From Staphylococcus schleiferi (GTDB lineage: Bacteria; Bacillota; Bacilli; Staphylococcales; Staphylococcaceae): a DNA stretch of 64,000 nucleotides. The notes under the pieces are model-generated. The model was not told the origin of the DNA, ran no database searches, and saw nothing but the letters and a program-made list of their open reading frames with translations. A program made the translations under genes and the position numbers. This document shows positions 30,144 to 37,496 of this stretch, piece after piece (the stretch's first letter is position 1; each line of letters opens with the position of its first letter). Where the stretch lies: positions 1,860,001-1,924,000 of the forward strand of contig NZ_LR962863.1 of the NCBI RefSeq assembly GCF_900458895.1. Direction: 5' to 3'.

Positions 30144-30784
30144 TGTTCCTCCTTTGTGATGGTGCCGTTTGTAATCTCAAGTTGTCGATGAAAATGACGG
30201 TGACTTTGCTCTGTATTATGTGTAATCCACATCACAGACATTCCTTCTTTGACTAAATCAAAAATAAACTTTTCGATTTTTTTGCTATTAATATCATCTA
30301 GCGCACTCGTCGCTTCATCCAGTAAAAGCAAATCTGGCTTGAACATCAATTGACGCGCAATCGTCACGCGCTGTTTTTCACCGCCCGACATATGATGAAC
30401 AGAGTCTGAAAGTTTATATTTTTTTAAGCCCATCGCATCTAATAAATATTTCGCACGTGATTTATCAAATCCTTCTTTTCGTGCGTGTGATGGAAAAATG
30501 AGATTATCTCGTATTGTATCACCGAAGAGTTCAACCGATTGTGGTAAATAACTAATTTTTTGTCTTAAAGCTTCTGGTTCGTATGTTTCATAAAGCTCAT
30601 TTTTAAACTGTATCGTTCCTTCCGTTGGACTAATCAAATCAGCTACTATTCTTAATAGCGTACTTTTTCCGCTACCAGAAGGTCCTACAACTGCAATTGC
30701 TTCACCTTGATCTACACGGAAACTGACATGATCTAAAATCCGCTGATCATCGATACAGTAACTCACATTTTTTACGTCAAGCAT
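30140..30784 (-). CDS. ABC transporter ATP-binding protein (FetA-like)
   Basis: A 214-residue ATPase with Walker A GPSGSGKSTLLRI, Q-loop SYLPQSVELFG, signature MSGGEKQRVTIARQL, Walker B LLLLDEATSALDD and switch WITHNTEQ. It pairs with the overlapping permease downstream. Its start overlaps the GNAT stop by 8 bases. It is not a plausible partner of the polysaccharide permease at 6733-7545, which needs a Wzt/TagH-type ATPase. Confidence 0.9.
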   Translation of the reverse strand: MLDVKNVSYCIDDQRILDHVSFRVDQGEAIAVVGPSGSGKSTLLRIVADLISPTEGTIQFKNELYETYEPEALRQKISYLPQSVELFGDTIRDNLIFPSHARKEGFDKSRAKYLLDAMGLKKYKLSDSVHHMSGGEKQRVTIARQLMFKPDLLLLDEATSALDDINSKKIEKFIFDLVKEGMSVMWITHNTEQSHRHFHRQLEITNGTITKEEQ

Positions 30785-31352
30785 CTACCTTGTTCCCACC
30801 TTTATATTTCATATAGCGATAACGATGACCGTACAACATTTTATCTTTTATTGTTTCAAAGCCCATTTTTCGATAGAGTTGGTATGCCTTTTCATTGATA
30901 TATTCACAATTCAAGCCCCATGTCGCGTGATTATCAGATGATAAAAGGTAGCGCATTAACTGACGCGCAATACCACGTCCTCGAAACTCAGGAAATGTCG
31001 CAATTGACTCAATATAAATATCATCTTCATCTGCCTCTAACACAGGTAAAGGCGTCGTATGTTCAAGTTCAATAGGCGTATCAAACTGTAAACGCTCCCA
31101 TTCTTTCTCATATTGTGCTTCATTTTTCCCAGGATATGCCACAATCATACCTGCTACTTGTTGGTTTACCTCATAGACATGAACATGTGTCAATGCATTT
31201 CGATAATGCACATCCGTAATACTTTTCATCAGTGCATGGATAACGGTCGATTTAGCATAACGTTGCACAATTTCCAATTCCATATCTTGCCATATCATGT
31301 AGGTCAATTCTGCAATCGCATGTGCGTCTTCATAAGTTGCTTTTCTAATCAT
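30777..31352 (-). CDS. GNAT family N-acetyltransferase
   Basis: About 191 residues from the preferred ATG (MIRKATYEDAHAIAELTYMI) behind GAGGTGTGGAG; a GTG four codons upstream is the alternative. Acetyl-CoA motif ATFPEFRGRGIARQLMRYLL with flanking IYIESIA, and the C-terminal AYQLYRKMGFETI. Substrate unknown. Translationally coupled to the ABC ATPase, an arrangement I cannot explain functionally. Confidence 0.8.
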   Translation of the reverse strand: MIRKATYEDAHAIAELTYMIWQDMELEIVQRYAKSTVIHALMKSITDVHYRNALTHVHVYEVNQQVAGMIVAYPGKNEAQYEKEWERLQFDTPIELEHTTPLPVLEADEDDIYIESIATFPEFRGRGIARQLMRYLLSSDNHATWGLNCEYINEKAYQLYRKMGFETIKDKMLYGHRYRYMKYKGGNKVDA

Positions 31353-31455
31353 AATTCTCCACACCTCTTCTATGTAATCCCTTTATATTTTAGTCGATAT
31401 AACGCAAGATTTGAAATAAATAATTTAAATTAGCAAATGTACGTTCTGATTTCAC

Positions 31456-31484
31456 TTCACAAAACAGAACATATGTTCTATAAT
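31456..31484 (+). promoter_or_regulatory. LexA-regulated promoter of the YolD-like gene
   Basis: TTCACA at 31456-31461 and TATAAT at 31479-31484 with a 17-base spacer. The perfect palindrome AGAACATATGTTCT (31466-31479) fills most of the spacer and matches the Gram-positive SOS box core GAAC-N4-GTTC. LexA bound there would block polymerase. GAGGTG and ATG follow. Confidence 0.8.
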
Positions 31485-31503
31485 CGGTGTGAGGTGATTT
31501 TCA

Positions 31504-31914
31504 ATGAAAGATAAAACACTGCCAACTGCGTATCAATCCGAAACCGATTATCGAAAGATTCCTAGACAATATTTAAATGCGAGCATCCCTCAAGGACGCG
31601 GTATTGTGAAATGGGCGCCCTTTGCGACACTACCCGAACAATTTTCAGAGATTAAACAATTCGAAGCCAATCAACTAAAAATAGACCGCCCAGATTTAAG
31701 CGAAGATCAAATCAACGAAATCAATCAAATGCTGCATTTTAAAATTGCTAAAAACGCCTTCACTCAAATTAGCTATTGGCGTTCCGGACAGATTCATACC
31801 ATTCAAGGTTACATTGCAAGCATTAACACATTAGAAAATACATTGGTCATTGCGAATGAACGACGTACCGATCAACTCACAATTGGCTTAAATGAACTTT
31901 ATGGTGTCGAATAA
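31504..31914 (+). CDS. YolD-like family protein, SOS-regulated
   Basis: A 136-residue protein of the YolD family, which in Firmicutes usually accompanies a Y-family DNA polymerase (UmuC/UvrX) gene. N-terminal half RKIPRQYLNASIPQGRGIVK and KWAPFATLPEQFSEI, then an SH3-like half (ISYWRSGQIHTIQGYI, INTLENTLVI). A LexA box sits in its promoter, supporting a DNA-damage role. No polymerase gene is adjacent. Function remains unproven. Confidence 0.8.
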   Translation: MKDKTLPTAYQSETDYRKIPRQYLNASIPQGRGIVKWAPFATLPEQFSEIKQFEANQLKIDRPDLSEDQINEINQMLHFKIAKNAFTQISYWRSGQIHTIQGYIASINTLENTLVIANERRTDQLTIGLNELYGVE

Positions 31915-32474
31915 TATAGAATAAAAATAATCCTATCGTTAAGAAAACCATCACGATAGTTCTGACACTCATACATTAAAACGCACGTCATCTCGCGTGT
32001 CTTACATTCATATACCCGAAATTTTGACAATTATTTTATTTTCTACATATTTATTACAATAAAAAAAGAAAACATGAAGTACTATATTTGATATCAGGCA
32101 GTAGGAAACGCGCACACTATTTTTATAACGCATCTAAAGATAATTTGTATCTTTTAAATGCATTGAAAGATACGATATCGCTAAGTCTTCGTGTAAGAGT
32201 GACTAAAAATAGATTTAAAACACTGATAAAACGATTGATTGCTTTTAAATTAACACGTAAAACCCCTATTCTCTTATAAATGTAAAATAGTTTTTCTGGG
32301 AAACGATTCAAAAAAACCGTTCATATGTATATGATCGTTTTTTTCGTTAGGCCAAAAGGGACTTCAATTTTTATAATGCCCCTTATACTTTGAATAGCAA
32401 TATTGTTGTAATAGGTAAGTTTGATAGGTTGTAAGGATTGGACACCTGCATTTAGTCTTATCCTAGCTAAAAAC
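31915..32474. other. gene-poor stretch before element B
   Basis: 560 bases. A weak hairpin (CTATCGT with ACGATAG, about 31932-31958) may end the YolD transcript. From 32074 a five-codon start MKYYI is followed in another frame by about 60 codons (GSRKRAHYFYNASKDNLYLL, then RVRVTKNRFKTLIKRLIAFK) to 32279. If one more homopolymer indel is assumed this is a small basic protein, but no good Shine-Dalgarno supports it. A hairpin at 32310-32346 ends the stretch. Confidence 0.4.
32310..32346. terminator. A/T-flanked hairpin
   Basis: AAAAAAACCG and CATA pair with TATG and CGTTTTTTTCG; A-run and T-run flanks allow use in either direction. Lies 129 bases left of element B. Confidence 0.55.
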
Positions 32475-33294
32475 GGCTGTACACTTTATATGGTGGTTAT
32501 GTGTCTATAATAATTAAGTCGCAAACTTCCGATTGCTTCTTCGAGTCTCGCTTTCCCAGGCGCCTTACCTCAACTAATTTTGGCTTTTATTGTAGCTCAT
32601 AAGAAGCCAAAATGGATTTTCGGTTTCGGCTCTATGCCTCGGGAGTCTCGACTCGGTACGCAATCTATTTAAGCAATTTCACTATTGAAAAGTGGCATTG
32701 CTTTTTTCTTTGGTCTTTTATACAGTCTAAAAATAATAAAAATGCGATTTTTGAAGTTATAAAAGTTGCGATAGCCATATGAAACTCTTTTAATCAGTTT
32801 AACTTTTTGATTAATTCCTTCAATCGCTCCATTATTGAATTGAGGGGTTCCAATCGTATAAGCAATGATATCCTCATACTTTCTGTAGAAGCGTAACACT
32901 TTCCATCCATACATTTAAAACATTGTTTTAACAGTTTTAAATACACTGCTATCTCTTGGAATCTTAAAAAAGTAATTCGCGATAAACGTTTTCCGTGTTT
33001 GTGTATTCGGTTTGGATTCGAATGATAACAGTGAGGACAAGTCATAGGCTTGTATGAAAGGGTACCAAAGATGACGTTAGATTTCTTACCTCTAATAACT
33101 ACATCTTCTTCAACTTTAGTGATTTTAATATTATTATCTTTAATTTTTAGTAACTTTAATATATCATTACACATAGGCGCAATATGTCTCCTTTATTTTT
33201 GGTTTAGTCACTTAAAATTATAGAGGCATTTGCGCTATTTTTGTACAAAAAAGCAGGATGACTTATGTCATCCCACCATAAAAAATGAAGAACC
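32475..33294 (-). mobile_element. internally deleted ISL3-like element, copy B
   Basis: 820 bases with the same terminal repeats as copy A and a perfect duplication CTAAAAAC at 32467-32474 and 33295-33302. Same internal deletion junction as copies A and C (after the codons for FKCM). Almost identical to copy C, so recently mobile; a full-length relative elsewhere must have supplied transposase. Confidence 0.88.
32669..33174 (-). pseudogene. ISL3-like transposase remnant (copy B)
   Basis: N-terminal zinc-ribbon part (33174 downwards, MTCPHCYHSNPNRIHKHGKR) joined out of frame to the C-terminal end (YEDIIAYTIGTPQFNNGAIE, KRVSYGYRNFYNFKNRIFII). The catalytic core is missing. Confidence 0.85.
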
Positions 33295-33390
33295 CTAAAA
33301 ACGAGGTCTAAAATCGGTACATTGAGTTTCCGAAGAGATTAAGTGATGCATGTCAATCTCTTGATATGACTGGTTTTCAATCAAATAAAA

Positions 33391-33427
33391 AAGTGTCAAA
33401 AAAGTAACTTACACTTTTTTGACACTT
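33391..33427 (-). terminator. terminator of the tRNA operon
   Basis: AAGTGTCAAAAAAGT pairs perfectly with ACTTTTTTGACACTT; on the minus strand it ends in TTTTTTATTT. It follows tRNA-Ser. Confidence 0.85.
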
Positions 33428-33473
33428 GCTTTTCAAAAAGCCTATTAAATTAAGGACTTTGAAGTATAATTTA

Positions 33474-33562
33474 CGGAAACGGAGGGATTCGAACCCTCGC
33501 GCCGCTTTCGCGACCTACACCCTTAGCAGGGGCGCCTCTTCAGCCAACTTGAGTACGTTTCC
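33474..33562 (-). tRNA. tRNA-Ser (GCU)
   Basis: 89 bases. Acceptor GGAAACG pairs with CGTTTCC plus discriminator G; anticodon loop CTGCTAA gives GCU (reads AGC/AGU); long variable arm (GGTCGCGAAAGCGGC) as in class II serine tRNAs; T arm GAGGGTTCGAATCCCTC. CCA is not encoded. It starts one base after tRNA-Asn. Confidence 0.95.
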
Positions 33563-33563
33563 A

Positions 33564-33638
33564 TGGCTCCACAGGTAGGACTCGAACCTACGACCGATCG
33601 GTTAACAGCCGATAGCTCTACCACTGAGCTACTGTGGA
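33564..33638 (-). tRNA. tRNA-Asn (GUU)
   Basis: 75 bases including an encoded CCA. Acceptor TCCACAG with CTGTGGA, discriminator G, D arm GCTCAGTGGTAGAGC, anticodon loop CTGTTAA (GUU), T arm GTAGGTTCGAGTCCTAC. First gene of a two-tRNA transcript. Confidence 0.96.
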
Positions 33639-33660
33639 TTAATTTTCAATCACAAATACA

Positions 33661-33688
33661 ATTATAGCAACATCAATGAAGAAATCAA
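33661..33688 (-). promoter_or_regulatory. tRNA operon promoter
   Basis: On the minus strand TTGATT (33683-33688), 16-base spacer, TATAAT (33661-33666), starting about 17-23 bases before tRNA-Asn. Confidence 0.65.
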
Positions 33689-33887
33689 GAGAAATTTGTA
33701 AAAAAGTTAATAGAACATTTACACTATGCGGATAGATATTCTGTAATCTTTACACTTTGTTTAAAAAGTCTCACCCTAATGCACTTTAGCTTAACTTTCC
33801 ACTTCTAATCAAGCGCTGTTGAAATGCTTAATTTAATCTATTTATTGCGATAACGCTAAAAATCCTGCGTGTTGCTATATAACATGA

Positions 33888-33933
33888 GTTTAGGCTACTC
33901 GGCCACAGTCATTCAGGTTCAAGCAGCCTAAAC
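33888..33933 (-). terminator. hairpin downstream of comK
   Basis: GTTTAGGCT pairs perfectly with AGCCTAAAC across a 28-base loop. It lacks a good T-tract on the minus strand, so it may be a processing or weak termination site. Confidence 0.45.
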
Positions 33934-33953
33934 GAAAAACTATGAGATATGTT

Positions 33954-34580
33954 CTAAAGATTTAAAAAATGACTATCATTGTCTTTCTTTTCGCTCATTT
34001 CTTTTTTTGCTTTTTCTAATAATGCATATTGGGACAAAGCTTCAAAAATATTAAAGCGCTCTTGACTATAATCAATGGGTTTCTCTGGATTATGCGTTTG
34101 GACTTGATTCGATCTTCCCATCAAATAAGCGAAATAAATACAATTTAAAAATTGATGCTTAATGCTATGATGAGAAACATTTAAAATAATGGATTGTTCA
34201 TTCGCAAAAGTAACTTTGCAGCGAGATCCTTTCATCGATTTTAATTTAACTACATAATGCATGTTAATCCAGCAGTTTTCGGGAACTCTATCGGAATGTG
34301 TGGGAAAAAAATAAGTTTGATAAATGGGAGTGAGTAAAATCGGTGTTTTATTGGAGATACTTGCAATACGTTTCGCTTGGCCTTTTCTTCCTGCATAGGT
34401 TTCACCATAATGCCTACAACTTCTTTCCATGATACGTTGCGTACGATCATGAACAACAAACTGTTCACCATCATATCTGAAAACCTCTGTGCTCATGAGA
34501 ATACCGTCAGGTCCATCGACAGGTCTAAGAAACATATCTCCTTTACAAATGGCGTAGGCTGAATTAAATTTATGGTTCAT
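33954..34580 (-). CDS. comK: competence transcription factor ComK
   Basis: About 208 residues from the chosen ATG (MNHKFNSAYAICKGDMFLRP), which follows AGGAGGGG; an in-frame ATG eight codons earlier overlaps that site. Family features: LRPVDGPDGILMSTEV, RIMERSCRHYGETYAGRK, SNKTPILLTPIYQTYFFPT and NCWINMHYVVKLK. ComK binds paired A/T boxes and activates DNA uptake genes. It lies next to the IDEAL-domain gene and near lplA as in S. aureus. Slightly longer C terminus (KKEMSEKKDNDSH) than the usual about 190. Confidence 0.9.
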   Translation of the reverse strand: MNHKFNSAYAICKGDMFLRPVDGPDGILMSTEVFRYDGEQFVVHDRTQRIMERSCRHYGETYAGRKGQAKRIASISNKTPILLTPIYQTYFFPTHSDRVPENCWINMHYVVKLKSMKGSRCKVTFANEQSIILNVSHHSIKHQFLNCIYFAYLMGRSNQVQTHNPEKPIDYSQERFNIFEALSQYALLEKAKKEMSEKKDNDSHFLNL

Positions 34581-34633
34581 ACTAGAACCCCTCCTATTCG
34601 TCAAAAGGTGTAGGTTCTCTCTTTCTAATACTT

Positions 34634-34661
34634 ATTATATGTTTATCTTAAGGTAAGTCAA
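34634..34661 (-). promoter_or_regulatory. comK promoter
   Basis: Minus-strand TTGACT (34656-34661), 16-base spacer, TATAAT (34634-34639). I find no convincing ComK box (AAAA-N5-TTTT) overlapping it, so autoactivation is not evident from sequence. Confidence 0.6.
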
Positions 34662-34818
34662 TGAGAATTCGTTACTAAAAATGTTTTATTACACAAATAT
34701 GTTAAAATTCTGTCTTAATTACTTTAAAAATTCAGAAAACTTATTGCGTTTTATGTGTTCATTCGTTATACTGTTTAATAACTTAATTCATACTCAATAC
34801 ACAAAGGAGTGACACATC

Positions 34819-35037
34819 ATGGAAAACCAAACAGATGTAAAAAGACATTTTATTGTAAATTCTGTACACACAATTAACCAGCTTGGTGTTGAACTTGTCA
34901 TTGAAGAAGCTTTAAAAAATCAAAGAAAGCGAGAACTTCAACAATTAATTGACGCTGCACTAATTGATAGAAATGAACAGGCATTTAATATGTATACTCA
35001 GGAATATTTGAAGTTGGAGGAAGTTAACGTTGAGTAA
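34819..35037 (+). CDS. IDEAL domain protein
   Basis: A 72-residue acidic protein. Residues about 38-65 (LQQLIDAALIDRNEQAFNMY) match the short IDEAL domain seen in small Firmicutes proteins. AAAGGAG precedes the ATG. Divergent from comK, convergent with lplA, an order conserved in staphylococci. Function unknown; any link to competence is only by position. Confidence 0.8.
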   Translation: MENQTDVKRHFIVNSVHTINQLGVELVIEEALKNQRKRELQQLIDAALIDRNEQAFNMYTQEYLKLEEVNVE

Positions 35038-35065
35038 TTCCATCACACATTCACTTCCAAATTAA

Positions 35066-35109
35066 ACAGGACTATCCATGATTTATCAATGAATAGTCCT
35101 GTTATTTTT
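35066..35109. terminator. bidirectional terminator, IDEAL gene and lplA
   Basis: ACAGGACTAT pairs with ATAGTCCTGT, followed by TATTTTT on the plus side. It sits between the two convergent stops. Confidence 0.8.
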
Positions 35110-36100
35110 ATACCATTAACTCAATTAATGCTTCTCGTGGAATATCCCCAAAATAATGGTACATATCATAATCTTTTAGCGCCTCTTCAATTGCATCTTT
35201 ATGATGAGAAACACCTTCAAGCGCATTTTCTAAATCTGTGACGTCTCCCTCACCAAAGAAATCACCAAATATTTTGGCATGCGCAATGCGCCCTTTTTTC
35301 ACATCTAACTTCAATTGAACAAACCCTTTATCAAACTTATGTTCTCGCTCAAAGTTATATTTAGGATTTTTACCATAATTCCAGTCCCATGTTCGATATT
35401 TTTCATTACTTAATTTTTCAATATTTTTCCAATCTTTTTCAGTTAATGGATAGGATTCGACTTCGGCATCACCAAACAGCTTTTTCAAAATGATTGATTT
35501 GAACGTTTCAATATCTAATGGCTCATCTAAAAATTCTTGAATATTTGCCACACGTTTTCGAACAGATTTAACACCTTTAGACTGAATTTTAGCCGGATTA
35601 ACACGCAATGCATTTTGAACTTCATCCAATTCACTGTTTAACATCAAGGTGCCATGACTAAACATGCGGTCCTTAACTTTGACCATTGCATTACCCGATA
35701 TTTTCGCTTGCCCAACTTGAATATCATTACGCCCTGTTAACTCTGCTGCCACACCTAACTCATTTAATACTTCTACGATAGGCTGTGTAAATTTTTTAAA
35801 GTTATGAAAGCTATCTCCATCATCTTTAGTAATAAAACTAAAGTTTAAATTCCCAAAATCATGATAAACCGCGCCACCGCCTGAAATTCGTCTTACCACA
35901 TCAATATGATGTGCGTCAATATAAGGTTGATGCACTTCTTCTATCGTATTTTGATTTTTCCCTACAATAATAGAAGGTCTATTGATATAAAATAAAAAAT
36001 AACTGTCGTCTTCGTCCATCGGCACTGTTTTCAACACATACTCTTCCATAGCTAAATTTAAAGTTGGATCTGTATGATTGTTGTTACTAATAAATTTCAT
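35108..36100 (-). CDS. lplA: lipoate-protein ligase A
   Basis: A 330-residue BPL/LplA-fold enzyme that activates free lipoate as lipoyl-AMP and attaches it to E2 and GcvH domains. Catalytic core VVRRISGGGAVYHDFGNLNF, RNDIQVGQAKISGNAM with the conserved lysine and FSHGTLMLNSELDEV; C-terminal accessory domain from about residue 245. Staphylococci have two LplA enzymes; the comK-linked one is usually called lplA or LplA1. Confidence 0.9.
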   Translation of the reverse strand: MKFISNNNHTDPTLNLAMEEYVLKTVPMDEDDSYFLFYINRPSIIVGKNQNTIEEVHQPYIDAHHIDVVRRISGGGAVYHDFGNLNFSFITKDDGDSFHNFKKFTQPIVEVLNELGVAAELTGRNDIQVGQAKISGNAMVKVKDRMFSHGTLMLNSELDEVQNALRVNPAKIQSKGVKSVRKRVANIQEFLDEPLDIETFKSIILKKLFGDAEVESYPLTEKDWKNIEKLSNEKYRTWDWNYGKNPKYNFEREHKFDKGFVQLKLDVKKGRIAHAKIFGDFFGEGDVTDLENALEGVSHHKDAIEEALKDYDMYHYFGDIPREALIELMV

Positions 36101-36289
36101 AATACGTACACTCCTTTCCCAAAATATGCCCTTATCTCAGTTATGCATGATTCCAATTATTTTTTCCAATAATTCACCTTAAAATTTCTCATAATGTAAC
36201 TATTTTCGGAAAAATGACGTAAATTGTTTATTTAAAATGTAAATTTTAGTACAATAAATGCTAGTTAATTTCTAAAGGGGGCTACGATA

Positions 36290-36475
36290 ATGACAATCGC
36301 TGAAATAGGAGATATTGTAGAATTCTATGATGGTATAAAAGGAAAAGTGGAAAAGATTAACGACAATTCTGTTATTGTTGACTTAACAATTATGGAAAAC
36401 TTTAATCAATTAGATTTACCAGAAAAAACCGTTATTAACCATAAAAGATATAAAATTATTGAACACAAAGGATAA
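36290..36475 (+). CDS. DUF2187 family small protein
   Basis: 61 residues, KOW/SH3-like beta barrel of the DUF2187 (YkvS) family: IGDIVEFYDGIKGKVEKIND and NSVIVDLT. GGGGG lies before the ATG. Ends six bases before the next gene, so probably co-transcribed. Function unknown. Confidence 0.8.
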   Translation: MTIAEIGDIVEFYDGIKGKVEKINDNSVIVDLTIMENFNQLDLPEKTVINHKRYKIIEHKG

Positions 36476-36481
36476 ATTCGT

Positions 36482-37084
36482 ATGAAAAAAATAAATAAGT
36501 CGCTACTTTGGTTTATACTCAGTTTTATTGCCTTTCACATTATATTATTTATTATGTGGGGTGAACATGAAGTTTATTGGCAGTTGTATACAGGCATTAT
36601 GCTGATTGCTGGAATTAGTTATGTTTTTTACCAACGTGATTTTGAATCTAAGCGTTTAACGACGTCGATTATTACAGGACTTATTACAGGTGTTGTCCTT
36701 GTCCTAGTCCAAGTCATTTTTTCTTGGATTACAAGTGACTTATCCTATACGTCATTAATTCGACAGTTATCGCGGACAGGCGTTTACTTCAAATGGCAAA
36801 TGCTCGTCACATTGCTTTTTGTTATGCCTTGCCACGAACTTTATATTCGCTCAATTCTGCAAAAGTCAATCACGCAGTTGACACATCGCGCTTGGCCTGC
36901 AATTTTGATAAGCGCATTACTTTCTAGTTCATTTTTTATCTACCTTGATCAATGGTGGATTGTCATCTTTATATTTATTTGTCAGTTAATCCTCAGTTTG
37001 AGTTATACGTATACACGCCGTATTGTCACAACGACAGTAGCCCAAATTGTAGCGGTTGTAATTTTGTTAATTTTTCATGGTTAA
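36482..37084 (+). CDS. CPBP-like membrane protein with degenerate motifs
   Basis: 200 residues with about six membrane helices. The segment VMPCHELYIRSIL stands where CPBP (Abi) proteases have the EExxxR motif: the first Glu is His and the Arg is kept. The later FxxxH motif is not evident (SSFFIYLDQWW). It could be a non-catalytic relative, or the family assignment could be wrong. Neighbours (lplA, DUF2187) agree with a conserved staphylococcal block. Confidence 0.6.
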   Translation: MKKINKSLLWFILSFIAFHIILFIMWGEHEVYWQLYTGIMLIAGISYVFYQRDFESKRLTTSIITGLITGVVLVLVQVIFSWITSDLSYTSLIRQLSRTGVYFKWQMLVTLLFVMPCHELYIRSILQKSITQLTHRAWPAILISALLSSSFFIYLDQWWIVIFIFICQLILSLSYTYTRRIVTTTVAQIVAVVILLIFHG

Positions 37085-37088
37085 TTTC

Positions 37089-37131
37089 AACAGCAAATGT
37101 TGCCGTTTTACAGGCCATTTGCTGTTTTTTT
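37089..37131 (+). terminator. terminator of the DUF2187-CPBP transcript
   Basis: AACAGCAAATG pairs with CATTTGCTGTT followed by TTTTTTATA, directly after the stop. Confidence 0.85.
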
Positions 37132-37409
37132 ATACCCGTTTGCCCTATCACGTTCACCCCAAAAATATAGGAGACCATACCTCAATCTATCAAAAAGCCT
37201 TATAACATTACGTATATGAAATAAATATAACGCTCATTTCCATCCTTCAACGATTCCGTAAACCACCTATTTTTTAAATCTATTAATTCTGATAAATATA
37301 TATTTTTTTATTATCAAAAATATCATTACAGTTGTTTAACGTCATTTTTTAAATATCATAAATTTCTATTTAAACATATACGTTTAATTAAAAGCTTTAA
37401 TTTAAATCT
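37132..37409. other. AT-rich region upstream of the adhesin gene
   Basis: About 280 bases of very AT-rich DNA without a credible gene. It precedes the promoter at 37410-37438. Confidence 0.4.
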
Positions 37410-37459
37410 TTGTAATTAACAATCTGTTGTGATAGAATTTTTACACGATTAATTAATCG
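37410..37459 (+). promoter_or_regulatory. adhesin promoter with palindromic operator candidate
   Basis: TTGTAA (37410-37415), 17-base spacer, TAGAAT (37433-37438). The expected start of transcription falls in the perfect 14-base palindrome CGATTAATTAATCG (37446-37459), which overlaps a second perfect palindrome ATTAATCGATTAAT (37452-37465). This is a natural place for a repressor. Confidence 0.6.
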
Positions 37460-37496
37460 ATTAATCAATAAATTTGAATTTGGAGATGATAGTTTT

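Larger units (their letters stand above)
33639..33953. other. intergenic region between comK and the tRNAs
   Basis: 315 bases. It holds the tRNA promoter (33661-33688) and a hairpin after comK (33888-33933). I see no gene in it. Confidence 0.5.

Noticed and set aside
32074..32279. Possible small basic protein (MKYYI plus about 60 codons in another frame)
   Set aside because: Needs an assumed frameshift and has no convincing Shine-Dalgarno or recognised family; described only under the intergenic stretch.
34605..34818. ComK box controlling comK itself
   Set aside because: No AAAA-N5-TTTT pair with proper spacing seen; AAAACATTTTT does not have the right spacing.
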